From: CAVSRC01 sp963785065
GTDB taxonomy: Bacteria; Pseudomonadota; Alphaproteobacteria; Rhizobiales; Kaistiaceae
Assembly: GCA_963785065.1 (NCBI GenBank)
Contig: CAWATX010000001.1
Span: forward strand, 124,001-188,000
Reading direction: 5' to 3'
Length of the DNA: 64,000 nt
Positions 44,367-53,165 of the stretch are shown one piece after another. The position numbers and the translations under genes are program-made. Below the pieces are notes generated by a model that saw only the letters and a program-made list of their open reading frames with translations, was not told where the DNA came from and made no database searches. Positions within the stretch are counted from its first letter, which is position 1, and every line of letters begins with the position of its first letter.

Positions 44367-45918
44367 CGGCCCTCCGCTTCTCGAAAATCTCGATCTGGTC
44401 TTCGGTTCCGACCGCACCGGCCTTGTCGGCCGCAACGGCATCGGCAAATCGACGCTTCTGCGTGTGATTGCCGGCGAGGCGAAACCGCACGCCGGCACCG
44501 TCGAGCGGTCGGGCCGCGTCGCCATGCTGCGCCAGAGCGTCCAGACCAATGACGGCGATACGCTCGCCGACCTCTTGCGGCTCCGCTCGGCCCTTGCCCG
44601 CCTGCGCCGTCTGGAAGAGGGGCGCGGGTCGCTCGCCGACGCGGCCGAGGCCGACTGGACGCTCGAAGCGCGGCTCGAAGCGGCGCTCGCCGAGGTCGGC
44701 CTTGCCGGTGTCGAGGTCGGCCGGCCGCTCGCCACCCTCTCTGGCGGAGAGCGCACGCGCGCCGCGCTCGCCGCCCTCATCATCGCCGAACCGGACCTGA
44801 TCCTGCTCGACGAGCCGACCAACAATCTCGATGCCGACGGGCGCGCGGCCATCGCCGACGTGCTTGGCCACTGGAAGACCGGCGCTGTCGTCGTCAGCCA
44901 CGATCGTGCGCTGCTCAGGCCCATGGACCGCATCGTCGAGCTGTCGCAGCTCGGCGCGCGCGTCTATGGCGGCGGCTACGACCTCTATGCCCAGCGCAAG
45001 GCCGAGGAGCGCGCCGTGGCCGAGCGCAATCTGGATGTGGCCAAGCGCGATGCGGTCGCCGTCGAGCGGCGCATCCAGACGGCGCGCGAGCGCAAGGCGC
45101 GAAGCGATGCGCAAGGGGTGCGGAGCCGCGCCAAGGGTGACCAGCCGAAAATGCTGCTCGACGCGCAGAAGGAGCGCAGCCAGCGCTCGGCCGGTGGCGC
45201 CAGCGCGCTCGCCGAGCGGCAGCGCGCCGACGCCGCCGAAGCATTGTCGGAGGCCCAGGCTGCGGTCGAGCGCATCCGGCAACTGGCGTTCAGCCTGCCG
45301 TCGACCGGCCTGCCCGCCGGGCGCACGGTGCTCGTCTTCGACGCGGTGAGCTATGCCTATGGCAGCGACGCGCCGGTCTTCGCCGGCGTCGATTTTGCCA
45401 TGGCCGGGCCGGAACGCGTGGCGCTGACCGGGCCGAACGGTACCGGCAAGTCCACCTTCCTGAGGCTGGCCAGTGGCGCAGCGGCGCCGACCTCCGGTAC
45501 GGTGCTGCGTCCGGTCGTCTCGGTCACCCTCGACCAGAGCGTCGCCATCCTCGATCCGCGCGAGACGATCCTCGACAATTTCCGCCGGCTCGACGCTGCG
45601 GCGACGCCCAACCAGGCCTATGCGGCGCTCGCCCGCTTCCTCTTCCGCAATGTTGATGCGCTGAAGCCGGTCGGCGCGCTATCCGGTGGGGAAATGCTGC
45701 GCGCCGGGCTTGCCTGCACGCTCGGCGGCAGCCACCCTCCGGAGCTTCTCATGTTGGACGAACCGACCAACCATCTCGATCTCGATTCGATCGCGGCCAT
45801 CGAAGCGGCGCTCGCCGATTTCGACGGGGCGCTGCTGGTCGCCAGCCACGACGAGGACTTTCTCTCCGCCATCGGCATCACCCGGCGGCTGGAATTTCCG
45901 CTTGCGGGGAAGGCATGA
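44314..45918 (+). CDS. ABC-F family ATPase
   Basis: A soluble ABC-F protein with two ATP-binding cassettes, which acts on ribosomes and is not a transporter. From the ATG at 44314 it has 534 residues. Cassette 1 has GRNGIGKSTLLR and LSGGERTRAALAALI followed by LLDEPTNNLD. Cassette 2 has GPNGTGKSTFLR and LSGGEMLRAGLACTL followed by MLDEPTNHLDLD. A basic linker of about 80 residues with KARSDAQGVRSRAKGDQ joins them. The nearest group is Uup/EttA-like. Another in-frame ATG at 44272 exists, but the family N-terminus fits 44314. It overlaps the start of mutY (ATGA). Confidence 0.9.
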   Translation: MPSTPVVALHAVTLATPDGPPLLENLDLVFGSDRTGLVGRNGIGKSTLLRVIAGEAKPHAGTVERSGRVAMLRQSVQTNDGDTLADLLRLRSALARLRRLEEGRGSLADAAEADWTLEARLEAALAEVGLAGVEVGRPLATLSGGERTRAALAALIIAEPDLILLDEPTNNLDADGRAAIADVLGHWKTGAVVVSHDRALLRPMDRIVELSQLGARVYGGGYDLYAQRKAEERAVAERNLDVAKRDAVAVERRIQTARERKARSDAQGVRSRAKGDQPKMLLDAQKERSQRSAGGASALAERQRADAAEALSEAQAAVERIRQLAFSLPSTGLPAGRTVLVFDAVSYAYGSDAPVFAGVDFAMAGPERVALTGPNGTGKSTFLRLASGAAAPTSGTVLRPVVSVTLDQSVAILDPRETILDNFRRLDAAATPNQAYAALARFLFRNVDALKPVGALSGGEMLRAGLACTLGGSHPPELLMLDEPTNHLDLDSIAAIEAALADFDGALLVASHDEDFLSAIGITRRLEFPLAGKA

Positions 45919-47003
45919 CGATCGCCCCTGCCCTTCTTGCCTGGTACGACCGCCACGCCCGCAAGCTGCCCTGGCGCGTCGGGCCGAAGGAGCGGGCGCG
46001 CGGCGTCAGGCCCGACCCCTATCGGGTGTGGCTGTCGGAGATCATGCTGCAGCAGACGACGGTCGCGGCGGTGAAGCCTTACTTCGACAGCTTCCTTGCC
46101 CGCTGGCCGGACGTGGCGGCGCTTGCCGGCGCGCCACGCGACGATGTGATGAAGGCGTGGGCCGGCCTCGGCTACTACGCCCGCGCCCGCAACCTCCATG
46201 CCTGTGCGCAAGCGATCGTGCGCGATCACGGCGGGCGCTTCCCGGAAACTGCGGCGGGGCTGAAGGCGCTGCCCGGCATCGGCGACTACACCGCGGCGGC
46301 GATCGCGGCGATCGCCTTCGACGAAACGGTCGCGGTGATCGACGGCAATATCGAGCGCGTGGTCGCGCGGCTCTTCGCCATCGACACGCCGCTGCCGGCG
46401 GCCAAGAAGGACATCCGCGCCCGCCAGCAGGAGATGACGCCCGAGAGACGCGCCGGCGATTGCGCCCAGGCGATGATGGATCTCGGCGCCGCGCTCTGCA
46501 CGCCGAAGAAACCGGCCTGCGCGCTCTGCCCGCTCGCCGGCACATGCGTGGCGCATGCACGCGGCGCCGAAGAGGCCTATCCGGTGAGGGCGGAGAAACC
46601 CGTCCGTCCGACCCGGTTCGGCACCGCCTTCGTCGCGATTCGCGAGGATGGCGCGGTGCTCCTCCGCCGGCGGGCGGACAGGGGGCTGCTCGGCGGCATG
46701 GCGGAAGTCCCCGGAAGCGAATGGGTGAATCGGGCCAGCGACTTCGACCCCGAGGCTGACGCGCCGATTCAGGCGGAGTGGGGCCGGCTGCCGGGCAGCG
46801 TCGTCCACGTCTTCACCCATTTCAGGCTGGAACTGAATGTGTATTGCGCCCACGCCGGGCGGATGGAAAAAGCCCCCTCGGGCTGCTGGTGGGCGCCGGC
46901 AGAGACGCTTGCCGGCGAGGCGCTGCCGAGCGTGATGAAGAAGGTCATCGAGATGGCGCTGCCGGGCGCCACGCGGCGGACACGAAACGGACGGGTGGCG
47001 TGA
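45915..47003 (+). CDS. mutY: A/G-specific adenine glycosylase
   Basis: Base-excision repair enzyme that removes adenine mispaired with 8-oxoguanine. The 362 residues include Glu42 in LSEIMLQQTTVAAV, the helix-hairpin-helix LPGIGDYTAAAIAA (119-132), Asp143 in AVIDGNIERV, and the iron-sulfur loop C-x6-C-x2-C-x5-C in CTPKKPACALCPLAGTC. The C-terminal half has the NUDIX-like domain that recognises 8-oxoguanine. It overlaps the ABC-F stop by four bases and the next HAD gene by four bases, so all three are coupled. Confidence 0.97.
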   Translation: MTIAPALLAWYDRHARKLPWRVGPKERARGVRPDPYRVWLSEIMLQQTTVAAVKPYFDSFLARWPDVAALAGAPRDDVMKAWAGLGYYARARNLHACAQAIVRDHGGRFPETAAGLKALPGIGDYTAAAIAAIAFDETVAVIDGNIERVVARLFAIDTPLPAAKKDIRARQQEMTPERRAGDCAQAMMDLGAALCTPKKPACALCPLAGTCVAHARGAEEAYPVRAEKPVRPTRFGTAFVAIREDGAVLLRRRADRGLLGGMAEVPGSEWVNRASDFDPEADAPIQAEWGRLPGSVVHVFTHFRLELNVYCAHAGRMEKAPSGCWWAPAETLAGEALPSVMKKVIEMALPGATRRTRNGRVA

Positions 47004-47614
47004 ACGAGATCAGGCATATCGTCTTCGACATCGGCAAGGTTCTCCTCGAGTGGGACCCGGAAATCCCCTACCGGCGGCTCATCCCCGACGAGGCGGAGCG
47101 ACGCTATTTCCTCACCCATGTCTGTTCGCACGAATGGAACATCGCGCAGGACCGCGGGCGCTCATGGCGCGAGGCCGAGGACGTGCTGATCGCGCAATAC
47201 CCGCAGCATGAGGCGATGATCCGCGCCTTCCGGCAGAACTGGGGTGAGATGGTGCCGCACCATTTCGCCGACACGCTGGAGATCCGCGATGCGCTGCTCG
47301 CCCGGGGCTACGACGTGACGGCGCTGACCAATTTCGCCGCCGACACCTTCGACCAGGCGCGAGCCATGTATCCGTTTCTCGACCGCTTCCGCGGCATCAC
47401 GGTGTCGGCCCACCTCGGCCTGATGAAGCCGGAGCTTGCCATCTATCGGCACCACGAGAAGAGCTTCGGCCTCGATCCGGCAGCAACGCTCTTCTTCGAC
47501 GATAGTCTCGCCAATGTGGAGGGCGCACGGGCCGCCGGCTGGCAGGCGGAGCAGTTCGTCGGCGCGGAGACGATGCGCGCCGACCTCGCCCGCTATGGGA
47601 TTGCGTTCGACTAA
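47000..47614 (+). CDS. HAD-superfamily hydrolase (YihX-like)
   Basis: A 204-residue HAD phosphatase of the IA type. The GTG at 47000 overlaps the mutY stop, and the next codons give NEIRHIVFDIGKVLLEWD, with the nucleophile Asp10 in motif I. Motif II is ALTNF, motif III is LMKPE and motif IV is FFDDSLANVEGAR. The pattern resembles YihX, a glucose-1-phosphate phosphatase, but the substrate is not known. It is the last gene of the ABC-F-mutY-HAD unit. Confidence 0.9.
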   Translation: MNEIRHIVFDIGKVLLEWDPEIPYRRLIPDEAERRYFLTHVCSHEWNIAQDRGRSWREAEDVLIAQYPQHEAMIRAFRQNWGEMVPHHFADTLEIRDALLARGYDVTALTNFAADTFDQARAMYPFLDRFRGITVSAHLGLMKPELAIYRHHEKSFGLDPAATLFFDDSLANVEGARAAGWQAEQFVGAETMRADLARYGIAFD

Positions 47615-47627
47615 AGCGACCTGAAGC

Positions 47628-47939
47628 TCAGGCCTGGTAACCCTGGCGGGCGGCGTTCGCCTCGCAGTCTTTCTTCGACTTGTAGCCTTCCGAAGCGGCG
47701 CCGACGATGTTGCCGTTCGATGCCTTGCGGCGCCAGCGGTGTTCACCCTTCTTGTCGGTGTAGAATTCCCACTTGTCGCTGGCGACCGGGCCGCGCTTCA
47801 TGTTCGCCTCGCAGTCGGCCTTGGATTTGTAGCCCTCGCTCGCCGCGCCGACGATGTTGCCGTTCGACGCCTTGCGGCGCCACCGGTATTCGCCCTTCTT
47901 GTCGGTATAGACCTCGAAGGTATCGCCTTCTCCCGCCAT
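47628..47939 (-). CDS. yegP: YegP (tandem DUF1508) protein
   Basis: A 103-residue cytosolic protein with two near-identical DUF1508 units, each about 45 residues and each carrying YTDKKGE-RWRRKASNGN and SEGYKSK-DCEAN. The internal duplication is also clear at the DNA level. The start is the ATG at 47939; the frame is open to 48032 but without family similarity. The family occurs widely and its role is unknown. It converges with the HAD gene, with a gap of 13 bases. Confidence 0.92.
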   Translation of the reverse strand: MAGEGDTFEVYTDKKGEYRWRRKASNGNIVGAASEGYKSKADCEANMKRGPVASDKWEFYTDKKGEHRWRRKASNGNIVGAASEGYKSKKDCEANAARQGYQA

Positions 47940-48050
47940 CCTGTTCCGTCCGATCAATGGTGTTTCGACCCGGGGGGCCCGAATCGAACGACGCCCCTCG
48001 GTTACAATGGAACTGCGAGGACAACCGGGCAAGTGACAGGGATCACCCGG

Positions 48051-48950
48051 TCAGTCGAGCCGGACCGGGTTGGACCAGGCAACGCAGCCGGCGGCGTCGG
48101 TCACCACCAGGCGGAACCAGTCGCCGGCGAAGCGCTCGAGCGGCAGGCTGGCGCGGGTCATCCGACGGCCGTTGACGTTTTCGGCGCGGCTGCCACGGCC
48201 GACGACCGCCACATTGACCGCCGGCGAGCATTCGACATGCGCCTCGCCGCCCTCGATGGTGAAGGCGTGGATCAGCGGCCCCTGGCTCGAATAGTAGTCG
48301 CCGGCCTTCATGGCGGACAGCAGCGCATCGGGCTCGTTGGCTTCGGCCTTGACCATCATCCAGCCGCCGAAACCGTCATTGAGCCGGAAATGCGCATCGT
48401 CAGCGGCATAGCCGGTCAGGTGGTGGCCCTCGTTGAGCAGCAGGTCGAGCAGATAGGTGCCGTCGGGGCGGGCGGTCTCCACCGCGCAGCCGTGATTATA
48501 GATCTCGACCGCATGAGCGTGCGGCGCCATGGCGCGACCGTCCTCGGCCGTCAGGCTCGACCATTGCGGATGGGCGATGCCGACGAAAGCGCCGGCCGCC
48601 TTCGCCCGGGTGGCAAGCTGCACCGCCGTCTCACCCTCGCCGGTCGGCGCGAAATCTTGCGGCAGGCCGGCGGCGAGAACGTGCCAGATCTCGTTCTGGC
48701 TGTTCATCGGCGCGTGGATCTCGGCGCCGAGGATGGTGGTGAAGCTGTTGGTGCGGAAGGCCCGCGTATCGGCGATGGGGAAGCCGTAGGCGGGCAGGAA
48801 ATGGTCGGACAGGCAGAGGAAGTCGTAGCCGGACTCGCGATAGAGCCGGCAAACCTCCTCGGGCGCCAGGGCGCCATCGGAAAGGGTCGAGTGGGTATGG
48901 ATGTTGCCCCGCCAGAACCGGCCGGGGGAGGCGAAAGCGTGCGTGCCCAT
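48051..48950 (-). CDS. PHP-domain metal-dependent phosphoesterase
   Basis: A 299-residue PHP (polymerase and histidinol phosphatase) domain protein. The first metal-binding motif is NIHTHSTLSDG, with His18 and His20. Further metal residues are in LCLSDHF, ILGAEIHAP, GIAHPQW and the C-terminal TGYAADDAHF. The ATG at 48950 is preferred over an upstream start at 48992. The substrate is unknown; it may be a nucleoside 3',5'-bisphosphate or similar. It lies 86 bases downstream of ccrM on the same strand. Confidence 0.87.
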   Translation of the reverse strand: MGTHAFASPGRFWRGNIHTHSTLSDGALAPEEVCRLYRESGYDFLCLSDHFLPAYGFPIADTRAFRTNSFTTILGAEIHAPMNSQNEIWHVLAAGLPQDFAPTGEGETAVQLATRAKAAGAFVGIAHPQWSSLTAEDGRAMAPHAHAVEIYNHGCAVETARPDGTYLLDLLLNEGHHLTGYAADDAHFRLNDGFGGWMMVKAEANEPDALLSAMKAGDYYSSQGPLIHAFTIEGGEAHVECSPAVNVAVVGRGSRAENVNGRRMTRASLPLERFAGDWFRLVVTDAAGCVAWSNPVRLD

Positions 48951-49036
48951 GGGCGTCACTTTTCGTCGATGTCGAAGACATGACGATGACACCGGAAAGC
49001 CGATTCACGTCAAGCCGGGCCGAGCCCGGCCCGGGC

Positions 49037-50152
49037 CTATGCTCCGGCGCTGTGCATGACCCGCCGCGCCACGGCTCGCAGCTCGTCGATGGGCGCGCGG
49101 GCGCCGTCGACGATGGTGTGCCAGAAGGTCCAGCCGTTGCAGGCCTCGAGCCCCTGCACCAGCGCACCGATGCGGTGGATGGAGCCGGTGTGCTCGCCGA
49201 CACACACGGTGCCGTCGGCGCGGACCTCCGCCTGGTGGCGGGAGCGGATATCGGTGAGGATCGTACCGGGCGCGATGAGGCCGGCCTCGACCAACGAGCC
49301 GAAAGGCACGCGCGGCTCGCCGCGCTTGCCACCGCTGACCGCAATCGCCGATTCCGGCGCCGGCTCGACCGCCTCGATGCGGGCAAGCGCCGCGGCGATG
49401 TAGTCGTCCTCGCGCTCGATGCCGACGAAGTGACGGCCGAGCCTTCTGGCGACCGCGCCGGTGGTGCCGGTGCCGAAGAACGGGTCGAGCACCACGTCGC
49501 CGGGCTTGGAGGTGGCGAGCATGATGCGGTGGAGCAGCGCCTCGGGCTTCTGGGTGGGATGAGCCTTGTGCCCCTCCTCGTCCTTCAGCCGCTCGTTGCC
49601 GGTGCAGATCGGGAACAGCCAGTCCGAGCGCATCTGGGTGCCGTCATTGGCCTCCTTCAGCGCGTGATAATTGAAGGTGTAGCTCTTGGCGTTGGCGTCG
49701 CGGCTCGCCCAGATCAGCGTCTCATGGGCGTTGGTGAAGCGCCGGCCGCGGAAATTCGGCATCGGATTGGTCTTGCGCCAGACGATGTCGTTGAGGATCC
49801 AGAAGCCGAGGTCCTGGAGGATGGCGCCAACCCGGAAAATGTTGTGGTAGGAGCCGATCACCCACAGGCTGCCGTTCGGCTTGAGCACGCGGCGGCAGGC
49901 ATAGAGCCAGGCGCGGGTGAAATCGTCATAGGCGGAGAAGGAGGCGAACTTGTCCCAGTCGTCGTCGACGGCGTCGACCTCGGACTGGTCCGGCCGGGTG
50001 AGGCGGCCTTCGAGCTGCAGGTTATAGGGCGGATCGGCGAAGATCAGGTCGACCGAGGCGGCGGGCACCTTCTCCAGTTCGGTAATGCAGTCGCCCTTCA
50101 GGATCGTGTCGAGCCAGGGGGACTCCCCGGCAACCGCTTGCAACGCACCCAT
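49037..50152 (-). CDS. ccrM: CcrM DNA adenine-N6 methyltransferase (GANTC)
   Basis: The cell-cycle-regulated beta-class adenine methyltransferase of alphaproteobacteria, which methylates GANTC sites once per cell cycle. The start is the ATG at 50152 after GGGGTGG, giving 371 residues. The catalytic DPPY is at residues 40-43 in FADPPYNLQLEG, and the SAM-binding DPFFGTGTTGAVARRLG follows later, the beta-class order. The last 90 residues are the RAMA domain found in CcrM proteins. It is probably under CtrA control, and a GANTC site lies in its leader. Confidence 0.95.
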   Translation of the reverse strand: MGALQAVAGESPWLDTILKGDCITELEKVPAASVDLIFADPPYNLQLEGRLTRPDQSEVDAVDDDWDKFASFSAYDDFTRAWLYACRRVLKPNGSLWVIGSYHNIFRVGAILQDLGFWILNDIVWRKTNPMPNFRGRRFTNAHETLIWASRDANAKSYTFNYHALKEANDGTQMRSDWLFPICTGNERLKDEEGHKAHPTQKPEALLHRIMLATSKPGDVVLDPFFGTGTTGAVARRLGRHFVGIEREDDYIAAALARIEAVEPAPESAIAVSGGKRGEPRVPFGSLVEAGLIAPGTILTDIRSRHQAEVRADGTVCVGEHTGSIHRIGALVQGLEACNGWTFWHTIVDGARAPIDELRAVARRVMHSAGA

Positions 50153-50213
50153 GACCACCCCAACGCAACAAAACACAAGGGGCCGCGCGTTTCCGGCGCG
50201 GCGGACTTCCGGG

Positions 50214-50248
50214 GAATCTTGGGCCGGACAGGGTTAACTTCGCCTTAG
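50214..50248 (-). promoter_or_regulatory. ccrM leader: CtrA-like box and GANTC site
   Basis: TTAA at 50234-50237, seven bases, then TTAG at 50245-50248 gives a 7-of-8 match to the CtrA pattern, read on the minus strand as CTAA-N7-TTAAC. A GAATC (GANTC) methylation site lies at 50214-50218, between this box and the ccrM start at 50152. This arrangement resembles the known control of ccrM by CtrA and by methylation in Caulobacter. The box could also serve the divergent HAD gene at 50374. Confidence 0.45.
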
Positions 50249-50373
50249 GCGGCATGGTTAAGCGGCCGTGAAGACGGCCCCGGTCCGCAAGCCTGCCATG
50301 TCGCATTCGCCCCTTTCGCGCCGGAGCGGAGAGCGCTACATGAGGCTCGCCGATCCTGCCTCTCCCCGGCCCA

Positions 50374-51069
50374 ATGACGGAATTTCCAATGCTCTATGTC
50401 TTCGATTGCGACGGCGTGCTGGTCGATTCTGAGAACATCGCTGCCAGCGTCGAATCGGCCGCGCTGGCCGAATTCGGCTACGAGATCACGCCCGAGGAGG
50501 TCAATCACCGCTTCGCCGGCCTGACCAGCCGGTCGATCGGCGACGTGGTGGAGGCAGAGACTGGCCGCAAGCTGCCCGACGATTTCTTCGAGAAGAACAA
50601 ACAGGAGATCGACCGGCGCCTGGCGAGCGAGGTCGAGGCCGTCCCCGGCGCCCGTGAGATGCTCGATCGGCTCAAGGGCGAGCAGCTCTGCGTGTGCTCC
50701 AACTCCTCGACCACGCGGCTGAAGATCTCGCTGCAGCGGACGCGCCTGTGGGACAGCTTCGCGCCGCACGTCTACTCGGCCGTCGAGGTCGGCGACCACG
50801 AGCCCAAGCCGTCACCCAATGTCTACCGCTATGCCATCGCCACGTTCGGCATCGATCCGCGCGATGCGGTGGTGCTGGAGGATACGCCGTTCGGCGTGAT
50901 GGCGGCCAAGGCGGCCGGAGCGCGCGTCATCGGTTTCACCGGCGGCGCCCACATCTGGCCCGGCCATGCCGACGTACTCACCGATGCGGGTGCCGAGACG
51001 GTGATCAACCGGCTCGCCAACCTGCCCGCGACGGCCGAGGCGCTGCTTGCCTGGGAAGGCATGGAGTAG
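50374..51069 (+). CDS. HAD-superfamily phosphatase (beta-PGM/GPH-like)
   Basis: A 231-residue HAD-IA enzyme. Motif I is FDCDGVLVDSE with nucleophile Asp11 and acid Asp13. A cap domain follows, with motif II CVCSNSS, motif III PKPSPNVY and motif IV VVLEDTPFGVMAAKAAG. The pattern is that of phosphoglycolate phosphatase and beta-phosphoglucomutase relatives, and the substrate is unknown. It is transcribed away from ccrM and stands alone. Confidence 0.88.
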   Translation: MTEFPMLYVFDCDGVLVDSENIAASVESAALAEFGYEITPEEVNHRFAGLTSRSIGDVVEAETGRKLPDDFFEKNKQEIDRRLASEVEAVPGAREMLDRLKGEQLCVCSNSSTTRLKISLQRTRLWDSFAPHVYSAVEVGDHEPKPSPNVYRYAIATFGIDPRDAVVLEDTPFGVMAAKAAGARVIGFTGGAHIWPGHADVLTDAGAETVINRLANLPATAEALLAWEGME

Positions 51070-51351
51070 CGCCGGTTTTGCGCGCTTTGGCCGCCTTGGC
51101 CGAGCGCGCGACATAGCCACCGTCAGGCGCCGATCGCCCGGTTCTCCGGCGCCCCTCCCGGAAACGCCAGGTTAACCGCAAAATGCTGCGGCATGTCAGC
51201 GCATCGGAAGAAATACTCCGATGACAAGATTTCCTTTCATGTTCCTGCCGTATTAGGCGATCCATGGTCGCACGCCGACCAAGCCCGTTTCTCCCGCCAG
51301 CCAGCCGGCTGACTCAATCCCTAGCGGCGCCATCCCGCGCCGCCGCATGTC

Positions 51352-53163
51352 ATGTCGATCGACCAGGTCACCACAACCGAACCAGCGCGGCGATTCCTGC
51401 CGCATTTCAAGTTTGCCGTTCCCGACCGGGTGCGCGCGCTGGTGCGCGGCAGCGAGGTCTGGCTGGTGGTGCTGGCGGCGATCGTCGGCCTCATCGCTGG
51501 CAGCGTCGTCGCGATCATGAACCTGACCGTCGGCGTACTGCACCGCCTGCTTTTCGGAATCGCGGCCGGAGAGCGGCTCTCCGCCATCGACGCCCTGCCG
51601 TCGCACATCGGCCTCCTCGTCCCCGTGGTCGGCGGCGTGATCATGGCCGCCGGCGGCGTGGCGCTGGCGCGGGCGAAGCTGAAGCGCCCGGTCGACCCGA
51701 TCGAGGCCAATGCACTGCACGGCGGCCACATGTCGATCCGCGACAGCCTGATCGTGGCGCTGCAGACTATCGTCTCCAACGGCTTCGGCGCGTCGGTCGG
51801 TCTCGAAGCCGGCTATTCGCAGATGGTCGCGGGCATCGCTTCGCGCTTCGGCATCAACTTCCGCCTGAGGCGCGCCGACCTGCGCGTGCTGGTCGGCTGC
51901 GGCGCGGCGAGCGCCATCGCCGCCGCCTTCAACGCACCTCTGACCGGCGCCTTCTACGGCTTCGAGCTGATCATCGGGACCTATACGGCATCCGCTCTCG
52001 CGCCGGTGCTGACCGCTTCCATCGTTGCCATTCTGGTCACGCACGTGCTCGGTCACGGGGCCTATTCGATCACGGTCGGGCCGCTGTCGGCGTTCCACCC
52101 CTCGGATCTGCCAGTTCTGCTCCTGTTGGCGCTCATCTGCGGCGGCATCGGCATTCTGGTCATGCGCGGCGTGTCGTTGGCGGAACGCGCCTTCCGCAAC
52201 TCGCACATCCCGCGCGTCGTCCATCCGATCATCGGCGGCCTGATCGTCGGCGGCTTCGCGCTGGTCAGCCCGCATGTGCTGTCCTCGGGCCACGGGGCGA
52301 TCAAGCTGCAGCTCGATTCGGCGCTGCCGGCAATCGCACCGCTGGCCCTGCTCCTCGTCCTCAAGGCCTGCGCCTCGGCCGTTTCGCTCGGTTCCGGCTT
52401 CCGCGGCGGCCTGTTCTTCGCCTCGCTCTTTCTCGGTTCATTGGCCGGCAAGCTGTTCGCCGCAGTGACCGCCCTCTGGCTGCCGGCGTTTGCGCCCGAC
52501 CCGCTGGTGTCGGCCATCGTCGGCATGAGCGCCACGGCAGTGGCGATCATCGGCGGGCCGCTGACCATGTCCTTCCTGGCACTGGAGACCACCGGCGACG
52601 TGCCGATCACGCTGGCGGTCCTCGCTGCGGCAATCGTGTCGACGATGACGGTGCGCGAGCTGTTCGGCTATTCGTTCGCCACCTGGCGCATGCATCTGCG
52701 TGGCGAGACCATCCGCAGTGCCCACGACGTCGGCCGCATCCGCGCGCTCAGCGTCGGCAGCCTGATGCGCCGCGACGTGCGCACGGTGCTCGGCGAAATG
52801 CGGCTTTCCGCCTTCCGCCGCGACTTCCCGCTGGGTTCCACCCAGCGCGTGGTGGTGGTCGACGGCGCCGAGCGCTATCTCGGCATCGCGCTGGTTCCCG
52901 AGATCCACGCCGCCGAGCTGAACGGCGACGGCGATTCACGCACCATCGGCGAGTTCCTGCACTATCAGCGGGACGCGCTCGAACCGCAGCTCAACGTCAA
53001 GGACGCGATGCGGATATTCGACAAGACCGAGAGCGAAGCGCTGGCGGTCATCGACACCGAGACCCGGCGCGTGATCGGTCTGCTGACCGAGGCGCATGCG
53101 CTGCGCCGCTACTCCGAAGAGCTCGACCGCGCCCGCCGCGACCTGGTCGGCGAAGGCGGCTAG
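51352..53163 (+). CDS. ClC chloride channel/transporter
   Basis: A 603-residue ClC-family anion channel or H+/Cl- antiporter in the inner membrane. About 10-12 membrane helices fill residues 30-440. The gating glutamate is Glu152 in GASVGLEAGYSQMVAG, and the selectivity region appears as VSLGSGFRGGLFF. The C-terminal 150 residues form two degenerate CBS-like units that may sense nucleotides. The ATG at 51352 is used. It ends 2 bases before the converging gcvPB gene. Confidence 0.9.
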   Translation: MSIDQVTTTEPARRFLPHFKFAVPDRVRALVRGSEVWLVVLAAIVGLIAGSVVAIMNLTVGVLHRLLFGIAAGERLSAIDALPSHIGLLVPVVGGVIMAAGGVALARAKLKRPVDPIEANALHGGHMSIRDSLIVALQTIVSNGFGASVGLEAGYSQMVAGIASRFGINFRLRRADLRVLVGCGAASAIAAAFNAPLTGAFYGFELIIGTYTASALAPVLTASIVAILVTHVLGHGAYSITVGPLSAFHPSDLPVLLLLALICGGIGILVMRGVSLAERAFRNSHIPRVVHPIIGGLIVGGFALVSPHVLSSGHGAIKLQLDSALPAIAPLALLLVLKACASAVSLGSGFRGGLFFASLFLGSLAGKLFAAVTALWLPAFAPDPLVSAIVGMSATAVAIIGGPLTMSFLALETTGDVPITLAVLAAAIVSTMTVRELFGYSFATWRMHLRGETIRSAHDVGRIRALSVGSLMRRDVRTVLGEMRLSAFRRDFPLGSTQRVVVVDGAERYLGIALVPEIHAAELNGDGDSRTIGEFLHYQRDALEPQLNVKDAMRIFDKTESEALAVIDTETRRVIGLLTEAHALRRYSEELDRARRDLVGEGG

Positions 53164-53165
53164 CG

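Noticed and set aside
43718..44467. 249-codon frame across the (TTGTG)n tract
   Set aside because: It reads through the microsatellite as a Cys/Val repeat, overlaps the ABC-F gene in another frame, and has no recognisable domain.
47970..48010. T-loop-like GTTCGATTC on the minus strand upstream of yegP, considered as a tRNA 3' end
   Set aside because: The stem pairs poorly (two of five positions fail), and no anticodon or acceptor arm could be found.
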